64,000 nucleotides of DNA. Origin: Nitzschia sp. pyKryTriq1 (lineage: Eukaryota; Bacillariophyta; Bacillariophyceae; Bacillariales; Bacillariaceae). The position numbers were made by a program, and so were the translations under genes. The notes below the pieces were generated by a model. The model saw nothing but the letters and a program-made list of their open reading frames with translations, did no database searches and was not told the origin of the DNA. Shown here in pieces: positions 38,788 to 49,092 of the stretch. The DNA lies in the NCBI GenBank assembly GCA_956465555.1, contig OY101117.1, forward strand, positions 3,410,001 through 3,474,000, in the 5' to 3' direction. The first letter of the stretch is position 1. Every line of letters starts with the position of its first letter.

Positions 38788-38807
38788 TTTTTCGCTGCTT
38801 TACGATA
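38788..38807 (+). repeat. Dispersed 20-mer motif, copy 1
   Basis: TTTTTCGCTGCTTTACGATA. Identical 20-mers occur at 61408-61427 (plus) and 58651-58670 (minus). The match to the 61-kb copy extends to 26 bases (38786-38811). Confidence 0.9.
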
Positions 38808-38819
38808 TACTCTCGGTAG

Positions 38820-38823
<4 letters not shown>

Positions 38824-38851
<28 letters not shown>
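38824..38851. repeat. (GA)n microsatellite
   Basis: About 14 uninterrupted GA units. Confidence 0.9.
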
Positions 38852-38853
<2 letters not shown>

Positions 38854-40611
38854 ATACCCGCATGTATCCTCTCTCAACGACTAATACTCATCGTAGTAGT
38901 AGTAGTAGAGAGAGAGCACTAACGAGCTAAAACTCGTCTAGAGAGACTACAAAGAGGTATTAGGACTTTCCTGATGTAATGTTTTACTGGAACATATTAT
39001 TATGAGAAAGAGCTCGGTATATTGTTGTTCCTCATTATTGTCTTGATGATATTATATTGTTCGTAGATGTCCTCGGCCTCCTCCTTCAGGCAGCATCAGC
39101 ATCAGCATCAGATGATGATTCTCCGTACGGTATTCCTCGCATCACGACCTTCTTGTGCGAGGCCAGTTTTTATTTGCGTCAGGAATCGTACCACAGGTAG
39201 GGGTGGGCGGCTCCTCGTCCTCATCGTCGTTCTTCTTCTTCTTCTTGCTCCTGCTGCCTCATGATGATCCCGCCAAGAACAATCATATCATCCATCGATT
39301 TCCCACCATCGGATGGATCCATATGGACGGCCTCTTCTTACTACTTCTTTAGACGCATCTTTTGTAGAAATGTTTTCTTTTCTTTCTTCTTCGATGCTGG
39401 TCTGATCTTTTCTCTCATTCGTTTCATTGCTCGGCGGCAAGCTCGTTTCATCACCGCCAGCTTCACGCGCATTGAAGTACTAGGCATGATGATGAAGAGG
39501 GTTCTTATTCTTTTGTAAATAGTAATAAGAATGCGTGATGATATCCGTACACAGTATACCTATCCCCAAAACCTTGAGTGGTGGTTGCTGCTGGGTTGGG
39601 TGTCGTCTGCTGGATGATCCTCGTGCGGCGTTGTTGGCGACAAGAGCAAAGTGTATAAGGGTTGAGTGCCTGTTACCGTATAGTAATGGATCAATGGTAT
39701 GGTTATTGTCTCCGGGCGCAACGTTTCTTCTCCGCCATCATCATTTCCGATTGCGTCCGTTGGTCCTTTGGATTTTGGATGATTCGTGAGTAGTGTGACG
39801 AAGCAAAAAAGTGAGATGGCGGGTATTATTCGGACCGTTATCCTTGTTCGGACCGACCGTTAGGAGCTAGTAGTCCTATGGGTCGACAACGACCAACTTA
39901 TCATCGTCTCCGTAGAAGCGCAGTTAGCGCTGATGATCCCCGCGGCTGACGGGTGAAATGTGTCCATTGAGTCAATCATGGACTGTCTACGTCTTCAACT
40001 ATAGCGAGACCACTCGCCTCACGACTGTCAAGGTAATGGTTAATTTAGACAGTGCACTTTTACGCTGCTTTAGCTTAGCTTAGCTTAAAATACTACTACT
40101 CGTAGATACTGCTACCGGTAGTAGTACTACAACATGTCTCTACTACCGGTACGAATATGCTGGCCACGCATCTCCCTCGAGCCGCTCTTCTCCTCGGAAG
40201 AGAAAAGACTATCGGAATAGTGGTCAGCTATAACACTAGGTAACTAGCTTATACATGGCAGGGAAATGATATAAAGTAGTATCAAGAACAAACAATGCTG
40301 CTAGTTGTGACAGCACCAATCACTAATATTGGTTGGTTAGAGAACGACGGAACAGGCATTGGCTAATACTAGTAGTAGTCAAAAGAAAAATCACCAGTTG
40401 TAGTTTACGAATACATCAACTATCATTACACACCATGCGCCGGCAAAACACGTTAAAGTCTCATCATACGAATCAAGAATCTCCTCCCCAGCTGTATTAC
40501 CTGGTACTCGTTCTGTGTCCAGCACATTCTGCAGATCTCCTCGTCTCTCGTCGAGGAAGCTCGACCGTCCATCTGCATGCTCTCGATCGGCAAATTCGAC
40601 AAGGGCCCACA

Positions 40612-41121
40612 TTAGTCTTCACCTTCATCCTCGTCATCATCTTCGTCGTCCTCGTCATTGAGATATTCATCGTCCTCATAATTTTCCTCGTCAAAGTAAC
40701 CAACAAGCTCTTCTTCGTCTTCATCGTTTATGTCTTCGTCATCTGCATCCTCTTCGTATTCTAAATCCTCGTCCTCTTCATCGTCTTCATCGTCTTCATC
40801 GTCTTCATCGTCTTCATCGTCTTCATCGTCTTCGTCTTCCTTTCCGTCAGCACTATCCTGTAAATCGGCTTCCTCGCCAACATTATCATTAACTGCGTCC
40901 GGCCCCCCCTTCACTGGTAGTGGATGAATCGGCTCTCCTTGCTCCGACAGAGCCCCGTGCTGTAGCATGAGCTCTTTGATTATCTCACGCTCTCTAAGAG
41001 CAAGTGAATCGATCTCTTCTTTTGCTAGGCCTTCCACTCCAGGCATTAAGAACATGGCAGAATGGAGCACGAGCAGCAACAGGCAACCGAGGACGCCGGG
41101 ATTGCGTCTTCTCCTTGACAT
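40612..41121 (-). CDS. Small secreted acidic protein
   Basis: ATG 41121 gives 169 residues with a good signal peptide: MSRRRR, a hydrophobic core VLGCLLLLVLHSAMFL, and a likely cut after PGVEG. In-frame ATGs at 41166 and 41163 would add ~15 residues. A helical stretch LAKEEIDSLALREREIIKEL follows. The rest is a long Asp/Glu tail with E-D-D repeats, few hydrophobic residues and no Cys. Acidic secreted proteins can bind Ca2+ or act in mineral or matrix assembly; nothing here proves a role. Confidence 0.65.
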   Translation of the reverse strand: MSRRRRNPGVLGCLLLLVLHSAMFLMPGVEGLAKEEIDSLALREREIIKELMLQHGALSEQGEPIHPLPVKGGPDAVNDNVGEEADLQDSADGKEDEDDEDDEDDEDDEDDEDDEEDEDLEYEEDADDEDINDEDEEELVGYFDEENYEDDEYLNDEDDEDDDEDEGED

Positions 41122-42804
41122 TGTATTGGAGGAACAAACAGCAGTCATCATGGTCGCAGTCATCATGGTCAAGCTCGAATATCCAGTCAGTTATAACTGC
41201 CAAGTCTGAAAATGAGTGAGATTCCAAGCTGTATTTATTGAAATGTTTGATTGGTGTTGTAGGATGGTTCTTTGTTGCTTCGGTCAATGGAGGATGATGG
41301 ATGAAAAAATGGAGGTGCGCCAAGCACCGAGCGAAAAGATAGGGAGAGAGGACGCGGATGACGCGGAAGTAGTGTCGTCCGGCGCGCGCGTCTGTACGAC
41401 GTACGTTCTACAAGTGCATGCGTACTTCTAATAGCGGTACAGTACAAGTACTACAAAGCAGCAGGCCCTCCACGTGGCAAGTGGAGCAGCCTTACTACAT
41501 TGCCAATACCACTAAAGCTCACGCTTTGACAACACTCATCTACCTTCTCAACACATCACAGACTTGCCTGGTGAAGACGGATTCGAAAAGCCTCTTACTA
41601 CAGAGGCGGTAGAGTAGTGGGAAGTTTTCCGGAGTTGTATTTTTGGTCGTCGGCCCTGCGCCGTAGGATTCCTACGGACCACCCCGTAGCTCATGACGAC
41701 CTTGCCCGCGAGCCTCTGCCGGGATTGGAATCCCATGCTGGGCAAGCTCAACGTCACCGGAGGTAGTTAACAACAACAACAACAACTACAAAGCAGCGTA
41801 CACTACATATCATAATTGCTTCAGCTAGTTTACGATCATGAAGCCACTGTGCTGCCGCCATTCTTGAAATTCTAAACAATCGAGATGCTCTCTTGTTCGT
41901 TGCCTTCAGTATTCTCCTGTTCGTTGCCTTCAGCATTCTCTTGTTGTTGGATTTAGAGCCAAGCGAACGAGCAGTCCGACAACTGCCCGGCGGAGCAATC
42001 ATCCAGAAGATCATGCATCATGATGATGGAGGAAGACGACTTACTAGAGAGCTTCTTGAGGAGATAGAGAAAAGAGCCGAGCCGAGCCGAGGAGAATTTG
42101 AGATTCTGCGAACAACAAGGCCCATTGCGTTGCCAGGAAGGTTGGGCTTCTGAAGTTCGCTTCCCCACAGTCATCCTGGGACCAACAACGAAGACCCAAG
42201 ATGAACTGTACCAGTATGGGTAGTTCCTACTGTAGATTCCCGGTAACGAACTTCATTCTTCGTGGCAGTCATCAAAAGTTGTCAATAATCTATGCCAAGC
42301 AAGTACACTGTAGTAGAAAATGGGAAAGTTGTAACAAATCCGAACTCTCATTGTTCTCTCATGGTTAATAGAGCTCGTTAAGTCTGAAGTTCAATATTGG
42401 ACATTTTGGAATAATGTCTTGATAATGAAGTAAGAATCGTCAAAGCGCCGAAGACATTTTCTGCCAGTGGAGATTCTCTACTGGGTGTCAAGTGGGCACT
42501 ATTATTGATTGGGCCTATTCTTGGCGAGATGTGTTCGAAAATATCTCTGCCCTTAAATGCTTCCGAGTACTCGTACGTATGCACGGGGAGAGGAACCCAA
42601 ATGCCATCACAGGAAAGATCAACGCAGATTCGGCCCAAACAAAACATCACGTTCAAAGTTGCAAAGCAACCTTGTCAAATCATTCTCGTCGCCTTCTTGC
42701 ATGCATGTGGTGCCATAATTCCGTCAAATACCACATCACAAGCGCACCTTGAAGTAATTTCGTCTTGACAAGCCAACTTTCCCACCGCTACCACAGTTCG
42801 TACG
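41122..42804. other. Gene-free spacer upstream of the first receptor cyclase
   Basis: It contains CGTAGGATTCCTACG (about 41662-41676), an inverted repeat, and a ~30-base tandem pair CTTGTTCGTTGCCTTCAG(T/C)ATTCTC (about 41892-41945). No coding region is supported. The final few hundred bases should contain the promoter of the receptor gene. Confidence 0.55.
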
Positions 42805-45800
42805 ATGAAGATCTCTAACCTCGTACGCCTTCCACTCCTGGCGGCGCTGGTTCTTGTCGTTCAGAGCAAGGAACAAGTGGGGACAGCGGAGAACGCGACG
42901 AGTGCACCAAGTGATCCGACGGTAGATGCGGTACTGACTGGAGATGTCTCAAACGGGTTTTCATCCACCAGCGAAGCATGTGATTCTGAAAAGATCAAGC
43001 AGGATCCTTTCATCCACAAGTCATCCTACACTATTGGTGTCCACGCCACCCACGGCGTTGAGCGAAGCTATGAAGAGACCCATCAAGTCTTTTCGGAGTA
43101 CTTGACGGCCACCGCTGGAACGAAATTTGACCCGCCGATCAAGTTCAACGTTGTTCCAAACTTCTTTGGTGGACTTTTCGATGCCATCGAGAATGAAGAA
43201 ATGGACTTCCTCTACGCCAATCCTGGAGTTTACGCCTGCATCGGTACTCAAGTCGGAGCCACTGCTCTCGCGACGGTCGTCAGTCGCCTCGAGACCCGAG
43301 GTCGTACCTTCGATCTTGATGTGTATGGGGGTGTCATCGCTGTCCGCCATGACAACGACGATATTAACACAATCGCTGACCTCAAGGACAAGATCATCGG
43401 AGCTGGAGGCATCATTGATCTTATGGGAGGTCAAATGCAAATCTACGAGATGGAAAGGGCGGGCATGTCCTATGTCAACGACCCCAAGCAAGTTGTGTTC
43501 ACCAAGGATCAAAAAGATGTCGTACATGGCCTTCTCAGTGGTCGCTTTGATGTTGGATTCATTCGTACAGACCAAATCGAACTTACCACGGACGAGAACG
43601 GTGACTACGTGGATCCCGACCTCTTCAAGATTATCGAGCCGAAGATCTTCGTGATGGACTCGGGTGAACTCTTCCCCTTCCTTCACTCGACTGACATTTT
43701 CCCCGAGTGGCCCTTTGCTGCCCTCCCCAGCGTGCCACGCGATGTCCAACAAGCCGTCCAGGATGCTCTTATGGAACTTGGACTGCATATTGAGATTGGA
43801 AAACAGCTCCAGGAGTGTCTTGCTGCGAACGATGCCCAGGTTTGTGCTTCCCTGGCCCTTGAGGACCTGGTAGAAAGGGTCCCATGCTCGGCAGACCACA
43901 ATCTTGCACTTACGGCAGCAGACGGGGCCCGCAAAAGTCACATTTCAGGGTTTCGAACTGCTCGCTCCTATTTTGAACTCAACACGGTTCTACAAGACGC
44001 GGGCTTTCTCATCAACAACGATGAATCCGGCTGGCACTGTCTCCGCCCGGACAATCTCTGGGAAGGTATTACCTGCCCCGATGGTTACTTCAAGAGACAC
44101 GAGCCTGAGTTTCTCGGTGGTTGTGAGCATGTTGGATTGGCCTGTAATGACAAGGAAGACTATGACTGCTTCTGCAAGCCTTGTGTCAAGGCATTCGACG
44201 TCGATGTTTATCCTCTCGCTGAAGGCCAAACTGACCACCACCTCGAAGAATACTATGGCGACGCTCTACGTGGCTGCGAAAAGATGAGTATCTGCGGTAC
44301 CATCGAGCAAGGCGAGAGCATCACCCTTCGCGTCTTTGACAATCTATTACGGGAGGACCCCCACATCGAAGTACTGGCACACGCTGGTGACCAGGAAAGG
44401 CCCCTGGAGCTGTCGAAGATCGAGGGCACGAAGGGACATGGGTATGAATTCGTGGTCATGGACAAGACGGTCCAAGTCCAAGTCATTGACATTATGATTA
44501 ACGGTAAACCGATTTCACAGTCGCCCATTCGAATCATCGTGACAGACTTTAACTGTGAAGCAGTATACGGCGAGGGAAGCCATCGCGTGCCCGACGAAGA
44601 AGGCAACTGTGTTTGTGCTGGCAACACGTACGAAATGGGATCAAAATGCATGGAGTCGACATATTTCTTCCTTATCATCTTTGCTGCCGTCTTCATCGTA
44701 TTGGGGGTCCTTATTTTCTTCTACTTGGGCTACAAGAAGAAGCAAAGCGACTCCGTTTGGCACGTTGAAGTCGAAGAGCTTCATTTTAACGAACCTCCAG
44801 AGATCATTGGTCAAGGCGCCTTTGGTGTTGTCATTCTGGGACAGTACCGAGGTACCAAGGTGGCCGTCAAACGCGTGCTGCCTCCTGTGGTTGCAAAGAG
44901 GAGGGGTAGTATGTCTCTCACTTCTTCGGGTCAAAATCTTGGCACACAAAGTGGTGAGATAGTAGGCTCCCGTTCTGGCTCGATGGAATTCAAACGCCAA
45001 ACCACAAAACGCGCTGTTAAGAAGGAAGAACAGAAGACTGCAAAGAATGTTAAATTCGGAGAAAACTCCGGTGATATCGAGTCGCAAACAGTGTCCAAGA
45101 CTGGCAGTATGCAGTTCAGCGGTAGCATGAGCGGATCCACCAACAAAGAATGGGAACGGCTCATGTTGGGAGGTCACGCTTCCGACAATGACATCCTCCG
45201 AATCCTAGAATCTGCTACCGCCTCGGACCATGGGAGCACTTCAATGATGCGATCCGCCACTGCCTCTCAAAGCGTATTCTTGCGTTGGATGCCGATGTGG
45301 GCGCGTTTTGACGAACATTCAAGACGAATCAATGAATTTATGACTGAGATGAGGTTGCTCTCGCGACTTCGCCATCCATGCATTACAACCGTCATGGGTG
45401 CGGTGGTAACCAATAAGGTGGACCCTATGCTAGTCATGGAATACATGGAATATGGTTCTCTCTATGATCTCCTTCACAATGAGACCATGACTCCAGGTGG
45501 AGAGATCATCCTGCAAGTCATCCGTGATATCGTTCAAGGTATCCAGTTCTTGCACGCTTCCAAGCCTCCAATCCTCCATGGCGATCTCAAAGCCAAGAAT
45601 ATCCTTGTCGACTCGCGCTTCCGAGCCAAGGTCTCCGACTTTGGCTTTTCTCACATCAAGACAAAGAAGCAACGCAATGTCCTCCAGGGGACCCCATTTT
45701 ACATGGCCCCTGAATACCTGCGTCGCCGAACTGAATACACTCAAGCTTGCGATATTTATTCGTTGGCCATGATCTTCTACGAGATCTATGCCCGACAAAG

Positions 45801-47139
45801 TCCTTTTGAAGGCGAAGACCCCCGTAAGATTTTGCCCAAGGTCTGCCATCCTCGTCTGAACAAGAGACCAAATATTCCCGAGGCTATGCCACCCAAGATG
45901 GTCGAACTCATGAAGAAGTGCTGGAGCGCCAACGCCTTCTTCCGTCCCTCTTCCAAGGATCTGGACTTTGCGTTGGTAGAACTGAGTTCCCAGGATACCG
46001 AGCCATTGGAAACCGCCGCGAACAAGCTGCACAGGGAGTTGAAGGAGAAACAAAACAAGACCATGTCGTTGTACGATGTTTTCCCCAAGCATGTTGCCGA
46101 TGCTCTCCAGGCCGGAAAGAAGGTCGAAGCCGAATCTCACGAGATCGTCACTGTCTTCTTCTCTGATATTGTTGGGTTCACAACCATCTCGGAGCAATAC
46201 TCGCCCATGAAGATATCCAAGATGCTCGACCGCTTGTATCATGCTTTTGATGAGCTTTCCCGAAAGCATGGCATCTTCAAGGTTGAAACTATTGGGGACG
46301 CGTACATGGGGGTAACAAATCTGGAAGGAAACGAATTCGAGACTCATGTGAAGCAAGTTGCCGAGTTCTCCCAAGACGCCATTCGAGCAGCCTCGAATAT
46401 TATGATCGACGAAGATGATCCCGCCATGGGATACGTCCAGATTCGAGTCGGTTTCCACTCTGGACCTGTTGTCTCGAACGTTATCGGATCCATGAATCCT
46501 CGCTATGGTCTCTTTGGAGATACTGTCAATACGGCGTCTCGCATGGAATCCAATTCCATGTCGGGCAAGATCCATTGTTCCCATGCATCGGCCCAATTGT
46601 TGAAACAACAAGCACCTGACATTCCCATTAACTTGCGAGGAATGATCAATGTCAAGGGTAAGGGCAAGATGAAGACCTACTGGATCGGAGACGATGCGCT
46701 TCTCAAGCCACTAGCTCCGAATCTGAATCTTTCGGTCCCCTCTCCCATGGAACCTTTGTCCGAGCGATCGGAAGAAGACCACATTCACCACGGGGATGAA
46801 ACCGAGGTCAATCTCAATGATGAAGATGACTTGTCCGAAGACAATTCCGATCCTGTCTCGTCCAATGGACAGTCTCCCAAAGGGCGTCATACTCGCAATG
46901 GGTCCGACGAAATGGGTAAATCCACACGCACCCAGGACACTTCCATCATGTCCGAAAGCGGTCGCGATTCATTTTCCGGTAGTGAGCGTGACCACTACAT
47001 CAAGGTCCACAGCTCCAAGCAGGACTCAAACAACAAGCCAATGTCGGCCAAGATCCAAATGGATGGCTCTATTCAAAAGACTTTGGATGATTCGCCCACG
47101 GCTCGGGACTGGCCAGCGGCGCCCACCATTCTGGAATAA
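42805..47139 (+). CDS. Receptor guanylyl cyclase: PhnD-like ectodomain, TM, kinase, cyclase
   Basis: A single exon of 1,444 residues. A signal peptide (LVRLPLLAALVLVVQS) is followed by a periplasmic phosphonate-binding (PhnD-type) domain, ~73-330. It has SSYTIGVHATHG, MDFLYANPGVYACIG, the ADLKDKIIGAGG lobe-2 entry, and DVQQAVQDALMEL. A Cys-rich region (~412-470, ITCPDGYFKRHE, DCFCKPC), a beta-rich segment and one TM (~619-642) follow. The kinase domain has GQGAFGVV, Lys689, a ~110-residue Ser-rich insert, HGDLKAKN with Asp927, DFG at 945 and MAPEYL; it looks catalytically complete. The linker LYDVFPKHVADALQAGKKVE matches the dimerisation helix of membrane cyclases. The cyclase has metal Asp1121 and Asp1165, Glu1161, Asn1242 and Arg1246. 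It should make cGMP at the plasma membrane. The ligand is unknown. Confidence 0.92.
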   Translation: MKISNLVRLPLLAALVLVVQSKEQVGTAENATSAPSDPTVDAVLTGDVSNGFSSTSEACDSEKIKQDPFIHKSSYTIGVHATHGVERSYEETHQVFSEYLTATAGTKFDPPIKFNVVPNFFGGLFDAIENEEMDFLYANPGVYACIGTQVGATALATVVSRLETRGRTFDLDVYGGVIAVRHDNDDINTIADLKDKIIGAGGIIDLMGGQMQIYEMERAGMSYVNDPKQVVFTKDQKDVVHGLLSGRFDVGFIRTDQIELTTDENGDYVDPDLFKIIEPKIFVMDSGELFPFLHSTDIFPEWPFAALPSVPRDVQQAVQDALMELGLHIEIGKQLQECLAANDAQVCASLALEDLVERVPCSADHNLALTAADGARKSHISGFRTARSYFELNTVLQDAGFLINNDESGWHCLRPDNLWEGITCPDGYFKRHEPEFLGGCEHVGLACNDKEDYDCFCKPCVKAFDVDVYPLAEGQTDHHLEEYYGDALRGCEKMSICGTIEQGESITLRVFDNLLREDPHIEVLAHAGDQERPLELSKIEGTKGHGYEFVVMDKTVQVQVIDIMINGKPISQSPIRIIVTDFNCEAVYGEGSHRVPDEEGNCVCAGNTYEMGSKCMESTYFFLIIFAAVFIVLGVLIFFYLGYKKKQSDSVWHVEVEELHFNEPPEIIGQGAFGVVILGQYRGTKVAVKRVLPPVVAKRRGSMSLTSSGQNLGTQSGEIVGSRSGSMEFKRQTTKRAVKKEEQKTAKNVKFGENSGDIESQTVSKTGSMQFSGSMSGSTNKEWERLMLGGHASDNDILRILESATASDHGSTSMMRSATASQSVFLRWMPMWARFDEHSRRINEFMTEMRLLSRLRHPCITTVMGAVVTNKVDPMLVMEYMEYGSLYDLLHNETMTPGGEIILQVIRDIVQGIQFLHASKPPILHGDLKAKNILVDSRFRAKVSDFGFSHIKTKKQRNVLQGTPFYMAPEYLRRRTEYTQACDIYSLAMIFYEIYARQSPFEGEDPRKILPKVCHPRLNKRPNIPEAMPPKMVELMKKCWSANAFFRPSSKDLDFALVELSSQDTEPLETAANKLHRELKEKQNKTMSLYDVFPKHVADALQAGKKVEAESHEIVTVFFSDIVGFTTISEQYSPMKISKMLDRLYHAFDELSRKHGIFKVETIGDAYMGVTNLEGNEFETHVKQVAEFSQDAIRAASNIMIDEDDPAMGYVQIRVGFHSGPVVSNVIGSMNPRYGLFGDTVNTASRMESNSMSGKIHCSHASAQLLKQQAPDIPINLRGMINVKGKGKMKTYWIGDDALLKPLAPNLNLSVPSPMEPLSERSEEDHIHHGDETEVNLNDEDDLSEDNSDPVSSNGQSPKGRHTRNGSDEMGKSTRTQDTSIMSESGRDSFSGSERDHYIKVHSSKQDSNNKPMSAKIQMDGSIQKTLDDSPTARDWPAAPTILE

Positions 47140-47378
47140 AAAGGCATTCGCGACTGGCGATTCATTCATCCATTCATTCATTCATTGTTTCTTTCGGGGG
47201 AACCGTATGCATCATGATGATCATCACGACGTATCCATATTATCTTTATATTTTTATTTGGGTCTTTTGTTTGTTACATGCGCGAGGGGATTTTTTGTAT
47301 AATCTAATTTCAAAATGGTAATTGGATTTAGTTCATCAAAATATTTAGTAGCTCATCCTTCTCCCTTTAGAGTTCTCT

Positions 47379-47945
47379 TTAGAGCTCGGGCCAGTCGCGG
47401 AATCGATACCGATGGTTGCAATATCCCAAGGGATTCTTGGCCAAATATTCTTGGTGTTCGTCATGGGCGGGGTAAAAGTCGGCATAATCGACAATTCCGG
47501 TAGTCACTTGAGAGGATTGATACGTGGTAACCTTTCCACTGTCCATGGCGGCTTGTAGATCCGTCTTGACCTTGTTTGCAATTTCCTTTTGTTTCGAGTC
47601 TCCACAAAAAATAACACTGGCATATTGAGTTCCGACATCATTTCCTTGTTGATTCAAAGTCGTAGGATCGTGAAAGGAAAAGAAGAATTGAATCAACGCT
47701 TCAAAGAGCTCCGGAGTCGGTTCATTCAATTCCACATTCAAGACTTCGACGTGGCCAGTCGTACCACTGCAAACCTGTCGATACGATGGATTCTTCATCG
47801 CATTCGGGTCGGGGCTCATGAAGCCCACCTTGGCTTCCTTGATCGAATTGGGGAATTTGGCTTGGAAATCCTTGACAATGTACTTTTCGGTGCCCCAGTA
47901 GCAGCCGGCACCGAGGGCAAGTGTTGAAGCGATGGGAGACATCAT
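47379..47945 (-). CDS. MSRA: Peptide methionine sulfoxide reductase A
   Basis: 188 residues from ATG 47945. LALGAGCYWGTEKYIV carries the catalytic Cys15 in the G-C-[F/Y]-W-G-x-E motif. YRQVCSGTTGHVEVLNVEL, FFSFHDPTTLNQQGNDVGTQY and ADFYPAHDEHQEYL are standard MsrA blocks. The C-terminus ends NPLGYCNHRYRF. Length is normal, and no targeting signal is seen, so it is probably cytosolic. It reduces Met-S-sulfoxide in proteins using thioredoxin. It lies between the two inverted receptor genes with no obvious functional link to them. Confidence 0.95.
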   Translation of the reverse strand: MMSPIASTLALGAGCYWGTEKYIVKDFQAKFPNSIKEAKVGFMSPDPNAMKNPSYRQVCSGTTGHVEVLNVELNEPTPELFEALIQFFFSFHDPTTLNQQGNDVGTQYASVIFCGDSKQKEIANKVKTDLQAAMDSGKVTTYQSSQVTTGIVDYADFYPAHDEHQEYLAKNPLGYCNHRYRFRDWPEL

Positions 47946-49059
47946 ACTAACAATATATACATATATATTTTTAAAAGCTCAGTAAGAATAGTAGTTGCTT
48001 GTGTCTTGTCGTGTACGATCGTAGTGTTGTTCTTGTGTCGTGTGCGATCGTAGTGTTGTTGTTGTTCGGGAGAAAGTTATGAGAAGAAGATAGCAGGAGT
48101 TCAGAGTTCATCATCGGTACAGTTCGTACTTGTTCTTCGTCGCAATAAGCAAGACGAAAGATTGCCCAAGCGTTGTTCATTGCGTGGATCTTGATTGGCG
48201 GGAAAACAAACAGATGACGTGGTATTAGATTCTCAGGAATGGATGAATCATCATCATCGTCATCATCGATCAATCAGGCGGGAATGAATCAATCAATCAT
48301 CAATCCACAGCATCAGAACAAAAAACTCATCACTACTGCCGGTACGTAGTAGTCTACTACTAGTAGTCTAACGAATCATCATCATCATCATCTCACTTTA
48401 TTATTATGCGTACATCCGGCTTCTACTAGCTAGTACATGCGAAAGTGCTGTAGTTATTTTGGTTAGGGAAATACGAACGGACGTCTAATTAAAATGCGCA
48501 GCCCAACGCTAATCCTACTGTACCACTAGCTAGTAGTAGTATGCCCGAGAGGGAAAGTGCGGGCGCTCACCGGCGACATTATTATTTGATCCTCCACGCG
48601 CATCAATCGTTGGTATATCATATTGTAAAGCTCTTTGTGGGTCCTCATATTATACACTACATCACGCAAGAATTCCAACTGAATCGATCCGAAAGATATA
48701 CTAGCTAGGCTACTAGCTAGGGGAGGATCATGGCTTCTCTCCCGATGGAATAAGGTGGGATCTTGTGGGTGCACTCATAGTACTACGTGTACTGTAGTAG
48801 TAGTAGGAACGATCCTCATGGCGTCGTCGTCGCTATCATCATAGCCCATGATTTCTTCAAAAAGGAGGGATCTCTCGTCTTGGCTTCAAAGGACCAGACA
48901 TTTCCATCATCCTCTGTTGTTCGAGTAGTAGTAGTAGACTATTGGTTGATTTGCTGAGTTCGCCCTGGCGTCGTCCATCATCAACACAAAGCGCAATAGA
49001 GTTGTTGTTGTTGCTGTTGTTGTTGTTGTTGTTGTTGTTGGACACGAGAATGACACGAG

Positions 49060-49092
<33 letters not shown>

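Larger units (their letters stand above)
38203..40611. other. Gene-poor 2.4-kb spacer
   Basis: Only short, unconvincing open frames (e.g. 39067-39264). It holds a (GA)n tract at 38824-38851 and two related blocks (38757-38811 and 40027-40074) that share GTCAAGGTA, AATTT, GACAGTGCACTTTT and CGCTGCTTTA; a 26-base piece of the first recurs at 61406. CTACTAC/GTAGTAG triplets and ACCGGT palindromes are frequent. Confidence 0.6.

Noticed and set aside
39067-39518. Short hydrophobic plus frames
   Set aside because: The Leu/Val runs come from CTT/GTC repeats; no second feature supports a gene.
40333-40764. Hydrophobic plus-strand frame
   Set aside because: Antisense of the Asp/Glu repeat in the secreted acidic protein; the V/I/F runs are complements of GAC/GAT/GAA.
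40612-41172. Start at 41172 for the acidic protein, and similar extended starts at 5053, 7279, 16513, 19849, 34743 and 38496
   Set aside because: Those positions are GTG or TTG codons; nuclear genes should start at the first suitable ATG, and signal peptides fit the later ATGs better.
43021-43941. 306-codon frame antisense to the first receptor, and similar ones at 45430-46611 (-) and 52049-53290 (+)
   Set aside because: Antisense shadows of strongly codon-biased receptor exons; the two long antisense products resemble each other only because the sense genes are paralogues.
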